This document shows, in pieces, positions 37,222-49,478 of a stretch of DNA of 64,000 nucleotides. This DNA comes from Protea cynaroides (Eukaryota; Streptophyta; Magnoliopsida; Proteales; Proteaceae): NCBI GenBank assembly GCA_028583415.1, contig CM053266.1, forward strand, positions 47,370,726 through 47,434,725, written 5' to 3'. The notes under the pieces are model-generated. The model had not been told where the DNA came from, searched no databases, and saw nothing but the letters and a program-made list of their open reading frames with translations. The first letter of the stretch is position 1. Every line of letters begins with the position of its first letter. The translations under genes were made by a program, and so were the position numbers.

Positions 37222-40200
37222 AAAGGTTTCATACACATACACGGTTGTGGCTTTGGGATGGGAAGAAAAGGATATTGTATAATACCAAATCTCCCTCTAT
37301 CCTATTGAATGAAGAGCCTGTTGTGTAACCTTGTATATACACGGCTTGGCCGGCCCGTATATAAAATTATGGACGAGGTTCTTTGGTCCGTAGACCAAAG
37401 AAATATACGGACGCAGAACGGAAGGTATTACGATCAATTTGTACATAGGGGGTGGATTTTATTCAGATCCTTAATCTCTTAACCAGAAAACCAATGCAAT
37501 AAAATTATATTCAAATCCTTAATCTCTTAACCAAAAAACCAATTCACTAGGGTAGATGGGTATTGCATAGCCTCTACTATAAATAGTAGACATGGTTATA
37601 GGGACTCTACACATTTCGTAAATTTTTCGCGAGTATATAACGTGGGTCAAATTATAATTCAAAATCTGAAAAAAAAATCGCAAGAGTAACAGAAACCTCT
37701 AACCTTAATAACGGAGAGAATAATATTTTGGGCAACTTTTAACGTTTTTAACCTTTAGAGCGTGATTATTTTTTATTGAAATTTGACTAATGAAATAGAC
37801 GAGAAGAAACTGAAACCAAATGTGATCAATTGCTTGCTAAGAGGTAAATTGCAAACTTGCAGCTACAAGGTCGACGTACTAGATATATTCACTGTTTTAA
37901 GTAATCAAATTATGTTACTGATTTGTTTGAAGCATCCCACAGACCGCGATACAGATTTATGTAATTTTTTCTTGGCCTTGGGCTGTGTTTTTACTGATGG
38001 CAATGTCGAAGATGGGATATAGCCTATAGGTAGCATCTGTAATTTTTTTTCTTTTATTTATCAATAAAAAAGATTTTTAGAAAAAAAAAAATTACGAACT
38101 TGCGAAGTTCACCAACTTTTATAAATATCACCATCCTCCAAATAAATGATGAAGGGATGATTTTATAGGCTATCTAACCAAAGTCAAATAATTTTTAAGA
38201 TAGAACATAACATCCTACGATCACATGTTAAGTTGTGTTACAAATAATGTTAGTCAAGTGGTAAAATAGAATCTCAAAAAATCTAATAATATAAAAAGAC
38301 TATGCCAATATATAAATAATTGAAAAAAAAAATACAATGAAATAGATTACTACATACTATAATAATAGAGTATATGCTTACAAATTGATTTCGAAATTTG
38401 ATATACATCCCCATCTAGAAGATTTGATAGGAATCCAACAACTAAAACTGCCACGTCATCATTTCATGCCACACAACAAGGCTCGAAGTATATAGATATT
38501 AATATAGATACGTGTAAAAGAAAACATAAATGAAAATGACTATGCCCATTGACCTTATTCTATCATTAATGTTGTATAAAAAATTGTGGCATTAAATTTT
38601 TTATTTTTTATTTTGGGTAGAACTTTGTAGCATTAAATTTGCCATGAAAATTTTAAATGAAAAAAAAAAAAAGACGAACATATTAGATAGTAGTTGATAC
38701 TAGCCTTGATGGGGAAGTTGGAGACTTGACTTTTCCTATCCTCATTGTCCGTCTCTCTCCTTTCACCTATGGGAGTCCGCTTCCCCTCCCCTCACAAAGA
38801 AAAGAAAAAAATAGCAAATGATAATAGACGTAAGGGATAAAAATTGGTCTCCTGTCGTGCCAGTCCTACGGTCATGGCTAACACCTCTCCAACAAAAGGA
38901 GACGATTTGGATTTAGATGTAAGAAGGGAGGAAGTAGAAAAGGAGGTATGAATGTGATGAATTTTCTTGACCATTGATTTGATTCGTTTATAGTGTAAAC
39001 AACTATTGTTGGCTTTTATCCGTCTTTATACATATTTTTTAAAGAATTAGTTAATAATACCTAAAGGAAAGATAACCGTTCACTTGGAGGAAAAAGAAAA
39101 AGGTATCAATTTCAAAGGAGAGTTTAGAGGCTCCACTAGTGTATACTTTTTTTTTCTTTTTTCTTTTTTTTTATATTATTTTTTGTTGGAAGTTCAATTG
39201 GAATTTAACTTAATCATTTTATATTGATGTAATTTATCAAAAGAATGTATAAAGTTTGCCTTCTCTCATGGCATGATGTGCATAATTTTGCAATTTTGTT
39301 TGTACCTTGATTGTTCACTAGTATAGAGCATATTGCTCATCAGCTCATGTTCATATTCGTTTGGTTTGTACTCCTAACTACCGTTAGCCTTAATCAATGC
39401 GTCCAAGGTTCAAACTCCTCTCATGATCTTCATGTCGGCATGAGGAAATTCAGTGGTTGTCATCCACTATGCGTGTATATCAATACATCAGTATGTGTCT
39501 CACAGTAAACTACATGCACTGGATTCCTTCATGATAGTATGAGGGACATGAAAAGATTTCTATTCACAAACTCTATATATGCAAAACGTATAAAAAAAAA
39601 TCTAGCAGAATGTCAATGTTGCAAGGCTTGACAACATGACCCATCTAATTTGGCCACATTTTAATTTCCAATCATGTGGATAAGAAGGGAAAAGGATTTT
39701 CTCTTGTTGTCCGATCCCTCTATGTTTGTCGAGTGAATTTCAATCGTTGAATCACGATTGAAAGGAATCCAAGAACAGAAGACGATCCAAGCCGGATAAG
39801 AAAAGTCAATTTTGAATTAATTACAAAAGTATAATTTAGGCTTTATTTGGTATCTATTATAAAATTAATTATATAATATATTATGACATATGTAGTTGTT
39901 TGGTATGATTTATAATACGTATTTATGTTTAAAATAAAGTGATATAATCTTAAATCTACATTAGAAGGTGTTTATCATTATAGTGAAAATCTATTATTAC
40001 TTCTTTATGTCTAATGGCATTAAACGGTTATTATTTATGATCCGTAATTTATTTTCATAAATGATTTATTATAAATAACTCATAAAACATAAATATAAAC
40101 TATAACAAAGACAACCTTAGTTGTGAAACTCAGTTGTCTGATGAAATTATAGTCGATTGTTCATGTTTATTTTACTTGATTTTTTTTTTGCTCTTCCTTT

Positions 40201-41891
40201 TGATTTTTACTTAATATTTGAACTCAATTTTCTTTATTGTGTAGTGTTGATTTATTTAAAACCAAAAGTAAAGTTTCTAATTTTCAATCTTGAATTTTTC
40301 ATTTTCATTTTAGAGACAATTTTTAAAATGTTTTCTTTAACTTGGGGGGAGCTTGAGGGAGCTTTAGTCCTGTATGGCTAGGGATAAAAGTAAGAAGGGG
40401 TATAAAGGTAATGATTAACTTCACGCCGTGCAAGGGCCAGGGGATCGGGTCTTGTTCAGATACTCTTTTGGTGTATAGATAGTGTGACAGATATGTCTTA
40501 TATATTTTGATATACAGACAAGTATATCCATTCATATAAAGGTACATATTATAAATTTTCCTAAACAAAAAAGGTGTTTTTATACTAAGACATGTCTGTA
40601 CTCTATATAAATCATTTCTCTCTTTCTCCTTTTCTTCTCTTTCCCTTTCTCACTTACTCTCTATTTTGATCAATATCCCATTATCGTTTTTTCTAACGAA
40701 GACCAGTTTTTGAGTATACATAACTGGAGGAGCATAAGGGTTGTTTTATCTTAGGGGTTGATTCACGAGGATCCTTGCATTATAAGGGTGAATATAATCG
40801 TAAGAATAGTGACCGGTAACACGACTCAGCGCTATCCTTACTACAACTGTATTGGTTCTCTAAATCTATAATGTCCTTTATATTATACTTTTGTACTTTT
40901 TTATTTAAACCATCATATGTGTCTCAAATTTATTAAATATATTTTTATTCCATATAGAATTCAAATTAAACTACAATTTTATAGATAATAAAAAAACAAT
41001 AAATTGCCACCATATAGTAGATAAAAACTTGTCGAGCTAAGAAGCCCAGCACACGGCCGTTGTGGTACTGGCTCTACTCATATTTAAATATAGGGAGGAA
41101 AATATCAACTTTTTTTTATTAAATTATATAAAGCTGGATAGTTATGATGTGAATTGCTACCGGTCTACCTATTTAAAAAGAAAAGAAAATTGCTATCGGT
41201 CTTTCAATCCAAAAAAAAAAAAAAAAAAAAAACTTGGACAAAGATAATGTGATAGGGCATGCCCCACGCATTGAGAAACATACAAGCAAGACCCGGAAAG
41301 AAGTTTGTGAAATCTCTCGACGATCCAATAATTGGAGTTTCTTCATCACACATCTCAATGTATTGGGATGCATACTAGAGGAACTTCAGCTATTGGATCA
41401 CGCTGCAATTCGTCCAACGGTGGGAGAGGATTTGAGTCCACGAAGTTTAGGATTGAGGATTTCTGCCCAGAATCGGGGTTTAGGTCTTGAGCAAAGCTAA
41501 GTTCGAACCGGCCTGGCCTTGTCTTTTTCTTCTTCTTCACACAACCCTTGCATCTCCCTTCCCCCTCTTCATTGTCAAGGTCAGCCTGACCCGGACCTAA
41601 GGGTGAGTCATGATTAGATTTTTCAGACACTGACTCAAGTCGGGCTAGGCCGGGGCTTAGCTAAGTGGACTTTGGGTTGGGTTGGGGATTTTTAAAAAAC
41701 CTGGCCCAACCCGACTCTGTTGCATCTCTGTGCACAACCCTACCCCGTTATGTTATACAAGAATTGTGAAAACCTTAGGAATGATTGGCCCAATGATATC
41801 CATACCCGGTCTATACCTAAAAAGGCCATTGAATTGTTTGTTTTTAAGACAGTTAAAAACTCAACTCAACCCAATCTTATCCCAACTAAAT
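36044..41891. other. Intergenic region upstream of the LMBR1 gene
   Basis: The first 200 bases should hold the LMBR1 leader and promoter, read leftwards. Beyond this the sequence is AT-rich. At 36840-37180 is another copy of the degenerate dispersed repeat seen at 15110. A TA microsatellite is at 37191-37216. About 40330-40860 has LTR-like features: TCTATATAAATCATTTCTCT, pyrimidine-rich sequence, and GTGACCGGTAACACGACTCA. I could not find paired ends. No gene is supported. Confidence 0.55.
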
Positions 41892-42045
41892 GAGTTGGGA
41901 TCCTCTCCCCACCTGGTAACCACCCATACCCAAAAAAAGCTGTCCATTGGTGCGGGAACCACCTATTAAGTCCAAGACCCACACCCCATGGACAGCTCTC
42001 AAGGACGTGTGAGGTGGTTACTAGGTGGGAAGAGGATCTACAACT
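41892..42045. mobile_element. 154 bp MITE with 10 bp target-site duplication
   Basis: The flanks carry CCAACTAAAT at 41882-41891 and at 42046-42055. Inside, GAGTTGGGATCCTCTCCCCA at the left matches the reversed right end AGTTGTAGATCCTCTTCCCA, and the match continues through CCTGGTAACCACC. A second nested inverted pair (AGCTGTCCATTGG and CCATGGACAGCT) makes the whole element foldable into a hairpin. A 9-10 bp duplication suggests a Mutator-like origin. It has no ORF. Confidence 0.85.
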
Positions 42046-42055
42046 CCAACTAAAT

Positions 42056-45000
42056 AGCATCGGCTACAAAGATACTTTTCTCCAATCCATTATATTCAAA
42101 ACCTTACGTTATTCCAATCCTAAGCTATACATGCATTTCCCTCACCATTTCTCTAAAAATCATTGTAAACCTTCCCCTAGCTCTTAAGCCCATTCGATTT
42201 GAAATAAATCACTTCTCTCCCTGGGCAGTTGGAGGTCGTTGCATATGTCCATGCCATAAGGCGAAGAATTGAGGCAATTTCTAAATTTGCTCTAATTTGT
42301 TCATTCTTTATTTTATCTTGAGTTTTTTTTTTCTTTGTTTACGATACAAATGAGGATTTCTTAAATAATCTGTTTCCCGGATTGGCATTCAATTCCTCTC
42401 TCGATTTCTTGCAAAGAGTAAAAGAATTGCGTATTGCTGAATAGCGAGTTCTATATAGTTTGAAGGTCAAGGATGTCATAGGGATCTTTCTACTTAACAC
42501 CCGCTGCTGTTAATGCCATCATTGGATCATCACAGAAACCACAATATACAGGAAAGACCATTTTGATATTTGAGAAGGAGGGATAAAGGGGTTTTGCACC
42601 GATAGCCGGTGTCAACAGAGGTCAGTATCTGAGAAAAAAAAAACCCTTTTACATAGATGGAACACAGGTTTAGATATCCTGAGAGAGGGAGATGAAATGC
42701 ACAAAAAACTGTCTGTCGAATACCTGATAGATTAAAAGCAACACAGATCGAACCAGATCGCTGCATGGCTTTTCTCTTCTGTATCAACTACATTCTGATT
42801 ATACTAGAGGATACATACAGGAATGGCCCTTTTCAAATTTCATGAAGTGATTAAAATGGAGTTCTTCTTCTTCTTCATCCTTTTTATATTTTGAGGTTGT
42901 GACGAAGCTTGTACCATCCTTTCTTGCAGAAGCCACCAACTCTCCATCTGTGAAAGAGATTCCATGATTTAGCCCTTTCCTTGCCCTGCTTCTCCATTTC
43001 CACCATTGATGATGACAGCTATGTTCTTTCATCATCTCTCTCTGTCCTCTTTCATCTCAGCATTCCCTCATAACCTCTACCTTCCTCTTCTCTAATCTCT
43101 ATCCATTTAACCCACAACTTTTATCCGTTCTGTAATTAGCCTTCCTGGATCTTTCCACCACCTTTGACTCATTCTAGACGACTTTTTGAGTTTGTTTTCT
43201 CTAAAAGTAAACAATGTCAGCTTTGGTCATCTTAAGTTGTTGGTTTTTCCTATTTATCATCTCTTCCATCAATATATAGGGGTATATTGGCAGCCATTTT
43301 TTCTATTAATTTGCACATGTGATCCTTTGTGGGACCCACACGTAATGCCAAATGGGATACCGTTTCTCTTTTGTCTTTCATTCTTAAATTTTTTTTTTCT
43401 AATTAAAAAAGAAAAGAAAAAAGGAAAATTATTATTAATCACTTATACTTCCTTATATTTATCCAAACTCTCATATAAATCTCTTTTCTAATTCATCATA
43501 GAAGCAAACTTCCACCTCTTTTTCTCCCTTAAAATTTCAAAATTCCAAATTATAATTCTTCCCCCCCTCTTCTCCCTCCCTCTTTCCAGCTTGTTGAGCT
43601 AATCTTGTGCCTGAATCAGTTGAAAGAACTGCAACTATGGTGCCGGTACAAGACTTGGAAGGCGATGATCATAAAGGGAATTAAGGGATCAGAAACAGTG
43701 GATGCAGAGAACCAGAAAGTTTCCATTAATGTAATTAATCTGCATTGTACATTGTCTCTGTCCAGTGCACTGTGCCTTTTGCCTTCACAAATCTCTTCCC
43801 TTTAGAACCCTGTCCTTGGCTCTGGTGAAACTCCATCACATGATCAACATCCATCCATGTCTGGACATCTGATTGGAGCGGATTTGAGTTTGAATCAAAA
43901 TTACAAGTTACAGAACAAGGTAAAAAATAACAATGGGAAAGGAGTTTAAATTGAACAGGATAAACTGAATTTAAGAGGGAAATGAATGTAACTTCTCTAG
44001 TGTGGATTTTCTTAAGGGATGAAATGGATAAAACTGCAACTTAAAAAAGTGACAAATGAGAAAGATGGAAGGAGAGAAAAGAAAGAGAAGCAGAGAGATT
44101 TGTTCGCCTAAATGAATGATAATCTTTCTTTTCTCCCAAATTCTATTTAGACTGGAGAAAACCACCATGCATAAAAAAATGACACTTAGAAATTGCCCAT
44201 GCCAAAAGATACTAGTCAGCAACTAGAACCTCTGTAGACTTACAATGCATCTCAGAGAACAACATATATAAAACTCAGAGATGAATTTTCAGATTAAACA
44301 GACCAATAGATGATTAAAAATATCTATCAAAAGTTAAAAGAATCTTAAAGCAACTAAAAAAAGCTTAGATAACAGATAATACAAAGTACATATATGAACT
44401 TTCAGTTTAATCAAACCAATAGATAAGGATATTTATATCAATCAAACACCATTAGTGTCTGAAAGAGCAACTACTCTATTGCTCGATGCTTGCATATGAA
44501 TTTTTCAGATTAAAAAGACTAAATATAGCAATCAAAAACCATTTGAATAACAAGAACAACTAATATAAAGGTTAGAGACCAATTGCATCTCATATACCAA
44601 CTAATATATAAACTCATATATGTATTTTCCTGTTTAATCAGCAATATACAATCAGAAACAGCAATCAAAAACCATTATGATTGAACGATTTTGGGATGAG
44701 ATAATCTTAGGATACCTGGAGAAAAGGGATTAGAGAACCCTAGTCATGTGTTCCTATATCCCTCGGGAAAAAATTAGGCTTCTTTTTCCTTCTCTGCCTA
44801 GTATCTAGTTTTTCCAAGTTTCTGTTTTCCATTTTGTACCCTATAAATGGGAATTTAGCAATTTAACTAGTATTTTTGCTGTTAGAAAAAGATCTAAGAA
44901 GTTTCTATTTTCTATTATAGAATCAGGGGTTTGTACATCAGAATTCTAGTTGAATTTGGAAACATGAAGAGGTCTGTTAAGCCTACAAACATGAGCAATG

Positions 45001-46340
45001 GAGAACTTTGCTGGCCGCAGACTATTCTCCTGGTTCTTTGTGGAGTCGCTGCAGCTCTAAAGAGGTCAATACCTCTTTGCCTGTAGTACCTTCCCTGCAA
45101 AAAAAAAAAAATAATAAATAAAATAAAAAGGAAAATTCTGTTCAATCGCAAGTTAAAGAACTAATTATGGAGTGTTCTAAATCAAAATTAGCATTGGCTT
45201 TTGTTCCAACCCTAATTCTGTTCCTAAATCTCTAGTATAACCTGCTGAATCAATACATGATATATTACTTCGGAGGCCCTTTACTACCATTGCAACTACC
45301 TTATTATGTTTTCTTTGAGAATCTCATAAACCAGAATTGCACCATATTTCTGCAAGAGTATTCTGTGGTTTTGGATTTGTTTTGATAGCTGTAATCCTCT
45401 AAAGAACTCGATCTAAGTTTCAGAGGCTTTGGATCTATTTTAAAATCCTAAGTCGTATCCAAGTCCCATCCCAACTGTGAATCATGGAGAATATCCATAT
45501 TGAACAAGAACAACTATGATTTTCCAGACTGAACAATGAACAAACCATAATCAACACATATCCCATTTGAAGGGGAGGCTATCCCACGTTGGCATCTCTT
45601 TTTTCCCCTCAATCCTTCGTCACTTTTTCCCTAATCTTACCTTTGTGGCAACGAAATTGCGGCTAACGACTAGTGGTTCGCCAAATCCCAGGGAAATCTT
45701 CAGCTGCCCTCGTTTTTATCAGCGGTTGTCTTCTCCAAAGCTCGAAGGTTTAGAAGCATTTGGAGAGAAAAAAAATAGTCGCTTACTATAAATTAAGGTC
45801 AAAGAGCTGAAACTAACTTAGAAACAGAGCATCCGCAGGAAGATATAGGCTTAGAAAACCATTTGAGCTCGGTTCAGAGGCTTTCATCAACTCCATCGGT
45901 GCTCGTAACCAAAACTTCTGCGGTCGACGATCCATCGGTGCTCAGACTCTCGACTTCAATTCCAGAAAATCCACAACTTGCGTGGTCGACAAATCCAATA
46001 GAGTGCAGTCACCGGCAAATGATGTTTGTGGATTCTGAAAATCCATCTCCAAGGGAAACAAGTCTGAGACTCTCAATTCCAAAAAAAATCCAAAACTCCA
46101 TTTTTTTTTTGGGGTAAAGAACTCCATTTCAATCCATGATTTGGGAATGGTTTCAAGGTTTAAAGTCCCAATCCTCTCTTTCATTCTTGATTTCTTCTTC
46201 TCGAGCACATAAAGAGGAAATGAAAAGGACCCACTCGGGGATTTTAATCTCCTCTAAATTGTGGGATCGCCCGTGTCTCGGGTTATCTGCTCCTCTATAT
46301 TTTAAATGAAAGAAAAAAAAAATTTCCGCTATGGTTTATC
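42056..46340. other. Gene-poor region with dispersed repeats
   Basis: At 42483-42627 is copy 2 of the dispersed repeat described at 20073. A minus-strand ORF at 42799-43035 (78 codons) matches nothing I recognise. Around 44260-44680 four degenerate repeats share a TTTTCAGATTAAA..GACCAATAGAT theme, spaced about 100-120 bp. Around 45860-46110 CCATCGGTGCTC recurs. No real gene is supported. Confidence 0.5.
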
Positions 46341-46346
46341 GGATTC

Positions 46347-46645
46347 ACATCCTCTCCTCTCCTCCTAGAGGTTCGGGAGGAGGGGGACGTTCCTGTTGGA
46401 TGGTAAACACGTGGAGCTCAGGTTAATCCGATCCCTCCATCCGAACTGACACCCCTTATCAAGAGAGAGGTTCTCCAATAAGGGCGTCACCTCTCCTCCA
46501 GATTTTGGAGGAGAGGATTTGAATCCCTCATAGAAACAAGAGAACAGAGGATCCACATCCTCTCCTCCCAGAGTTTCAGGAGGAAGGGGACGCCCCTGTT
46601 GGATGAGAGACACATGGGGCTCGGGTGAATCCGAACCCTTCATCC
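46347..46645 (+). repeat. Direct pair of ~100 bp repeats left of the mitochondrial block
   Basis: The copies at about 46347-46442 and 46550-46645 share ATCCTCTCCTCC, TTC(G/A)GGAGGA, CTGTTGGATG and CATCCGAA. A third copy lies inverted at about 51398-51502, just right of the mitochondrial block. They probably belong to a short interspersed family. Confidence 0.75.
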
Positions 46646-47199
46646 GAATTTGAACTAAAACAAACTATAGGCTTGCTACGATCGGTGAATCTGAAAAATA
46701 CTATGGTTCAATGATACGATATCAACAGGATCTCCCCGTTCTGTAGAATCCTACGAGTTTGAGTGTCCTATGAGATGATCTTGGATTGAAACGAATGAGG
46801 CAACGCTCATGTGAGAAGGTACCTATGCGATCATCATTCATCACTTCTCGAATTTCGACAATCCCTCCCGAGCTGGCTGGCTGACCACTTCCTTTGCTTT
46901 TCAACGGCTTTCTTCCATTTCGGCAGACGACGATTTTCTATTCCTGAGTCTCTAATGCTAATGCCCACCATCGCAATCAGGAATACAATACTTACTCGTT
47001 TAGGGGGGGCGGTTGGTGAGCTCAACCTCGAACCATCATTATTAGTTCTTATTCCCTCCCTGCACGAACCTCGGTCCAATCAAAGCTTTTGTTCGTAATT
47101 GAGGGCTAGGGTCGGTTAGAACTCTCATTTCTCGATCAGAGGTTTGAGCTGCTATGACAAGCTTTTTTTTTCCGAATAGTGGGTATGGGGAACCCACCG

Positions 47200-47337
47200 T
47201 ATAGTGTTCACACTAAGTCCCTATGAACTGGTAAAAAGAAAACGGTCGTTCACGTCAGGCTGATTGTAAATCAGTTGTTGATTTCGTTGCTTGTACTTTG
47301 ATTTTATTCATCGAGATTGGTTTGGTGTTCAGTGTAC
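47200..47337 (+). repeat. atp9-upstream repeat, copy 1 (copy 2 at 50903-51040)
   Basis: The two 138 bp copies differ at about six positions and share GTTCACACTAAGTCCCTATG and GTCAGGCTGATTGTAAATCA. Copy 1 precedes the atp9 remnant by about 130 bp; copy 2 leads into unrelated sequence. Confidence 0.9.
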
Positions 47338-47469
47338 CGTACTATATTGAAAATAATGCATTTCATTCAAAGTGAGATGCTCCAGAGAAAAAAAAAGAAC
47401 GTGGGGAATAATCGAAGAGGAATCCAAGGAATCACGAAGGAAAAGCATGATGAGAATTTAAATTCAAAT

Positions 47470-47628
47470 ATGTTAGAAGGTGCAAAATCAATAGGTGTCG
47501 GAGCTGCTACAATTGCTTCAGTGAGAGTTGCTGTCGGTATTGGAAACATCCTTAGTTCCTCGATCCATTCCGTGGCAAGAAATCCATAATTGGCTAAACA
47601 ATCATTTGGTTATGCTATTTTCGGTATT
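47470..47628 (+). pseudogene. atp9: Mitochondrial atp9 pseudogene in nuclear DNA
   Basis: The frame starts MLEGAKSIG and continues [22 protein letters not shown], then a TAA at codon 40, LAKQSFGYAIFGI, and loses similarity at about codon 53. The normal protein (about 74 residues) is the c-ring subunit of mitochondrial ATP synthase. Codons 7, 17, 31 and 45 encode Ser and codon 28 encodes Leu, the forms present in mitochondrial DNA before C-to-U editing. Further changes (Ala10 to Val, Ala18-Gly19-Ala20 to Val-Arg-Val) are all C-to-T or G-to-A. The premature stop and missing C-terminal helix show it is not functional. Confidence 0.93.
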
Positions 47629-48189
47629 AAATCAATCCAACACTTCATTCGGTCACTTCAGAAGTCAAATAAAATTCCTAATTCTATCGATTCCATCTCC
47701 TTGACTTTGTTCACATTCAGTAGTAGCTTGCTGGTGTCCCTTCAGGTCAGGAACTCCTGCAATAGGTAGCTACCCTCATGGAACTTTTTTACACTACGGC
47801 GTGCCCCAGAATTACCAACATTTAGCCTATAGACAAGCAATTATTGGAGCCGGCGTATGAGGCGCAAAAGGACAAATGGCATTACCAAGAACCAGAGATG
47901 GTGCGACTAAACCTTGGCATGGAGAAATGAGGTAGCGCTTTCCATAGTCCCCTTGTTTACTAGGATAATAGGAGGAATGCCATCATCTTTGCTTTCTTTC
48001 GTCACAGTAGGTGGAAAAAAAAGAGTCAAAGCAACAGACCAATAGTAACATAATCCACCTTTATAGACATTTATGAAGAAGGTTCCGTTTAACACATCTT
48101 GGCTGAGCAGGAAGAGTAGGAACTGAATGTCTTTGTCAGTTGAAGGTGCTCTCTTCTCTACTCCGTCACATAGGATAGAGGCTCACTCT

Positions 48190-48372
48190 GCATCTATAGT
48201 TTACTCTGCTTCTTATGCATCTTCTGTCTCGTCTCTTGGTTTCAGGGAGCCAGGGAGCAAGAGTTCTCCCCTGAAAGTAGTTGCATCTATAGTTTACTCT
48301 GCTTCTTATGCATCTTATGTCTCATCTCTTGGTTTCAGGGAGCCAGGGAGCAAGAGTTCTCCCCTAAAGTAG
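48190..48372 (+). repeat. 93 bp in-frame tandem repeat, two copies
   Basis: Units start at 48190 and 48283 and share CATCTATAGTTTACTCTGCT and CAGGGAGCCAGGGAGCAAGA. The period of 93 keeps an open frame, so an ORF at 48127-48372 carries two 31-residue repeats beginning ASIVYSASYAS. It looks like a mitochondrial intergenic repeat; coding is unproven. Confidence 0.85.
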
Positions 48373-48978
48373 CTCTGACGGAGGGAAGTGGGCTTCATTC
48401 AATGGAATGCTTTGTTGGTTTAGCTCCAAGGATCCGGTTTCTCTGTTTAGTGTGGAGGGAGGGGTTCTTTTTTAACCTTTCAGGGGACATGTTGTAATTT
48501 GGAGCTGGCAATACGTGCTTCAGTCGATGATCAATCCGTCGTTTAATCCTTCTATAGATGGTGATCAGACTTGTGTTGATCTCTTCTATGCTGAGAATCA
48601 TCTGTCATTGATTGACCTTGACTGGTCATTGCTAGAAAATAGGGCTTGGGGAGACGCTTCAATGTTTCTCCTCCTCTCCTATCTTTCCATGGGCTTTCTC
48701 CTCACACAAGGTCCCCTTCCTTTCAAAATCTTTCTTTCCACACGAAAGACTCTTTGCCTTTTTCACAGTCAATGGTCACATAGGCTTTCCTCTCGATCGG
48801 AGTCGACCTCAGTCCCCCGCTTCCCAATAGAGTAGTTCGCCGTCATCAAGTAAACCGGGACTGAGCTCTAATTGTCCTTCCTTCGCAGCTCCTTCGGAGC
48901 CTCTCAAACCCATCAACTTGTCGAAGAAAGGGTATGGATTTTTCAAATGCCTCCCCTAAGTTTGTGGGTGGTAGTATG

Positions 48979-49478
48979 NNNNNNNNNNNNNNNNNNNNNN
49001 NNNNNNNNNNNNNNNNNNNNNNNNNNNNNNNNNNNNNNNNNNNNNNNNNNNNNNNNNNNNNNNNNNNNNNNNNNNNNNNNNNNNNNNNNNNNNNNNNNNN
49101 NNNNNNNNNNNNNNNNNNNNNNNNNNNNNNNNNNNNNNNNNNNNNNNNNNNNNNNNNNNNNNNNNNNNNNNNNNNNNNNNNNNNNNNNNNNNNNNNNNNN
49201 NNNNNNNNNNNNNNNNNNNNNNNNNNNNNNNNNNNNNNNNNNNNNNNNNNNNNNNNNNNNNNNNNNNNNNNNNNNNNNNNNNNNNNNNNNNNNNNNNNNN
49301 NNNNNNNNNNNNNNNNNNNNNNNNNNNNNNNNNNNNNNNNNNNNNNNNNNNNNNNNNNNNNNNNNNNNNNNNNNNNNNNNNNNNNNNNNNNNNNNNNNNN
49401 NNNNNNNNNNNNNNNNNNNNNNNNNNNNNNNNNNNNNNNNNNNNNNNNNNNNNNNNNNNNNNNNNNNNNNNNNNNNNN
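48979..49478. other. Assembly gap of 500 N
   Basis: Exactly 500 N, the conventional placeholder for a gap of unknown size. The reading frames crossing it are artefacts. Confidence 0.99.

Noticed and set aside
42799..43035. 78-codon minus-strand ORF containing TGGAGAAGCAGGGCA, the first 15 bases of miR164
   Set aside because: The last six bases differ from miR164 and no star-like arm is seen near by, so a microRNA gene is not supported. The ORF itself matches nothing I know.
43605..43805. 66-codon ORF after a pyrimidine-rich CTTTCCAG
   Set aside because: It looks like an exon start but has no recognisable domain and no partner exons.
47840..47875. GAGCCGGCGTATGAGGCG, similar to group II intron domain V
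   Set aside because: The second half of the domain V hairpin is missing.
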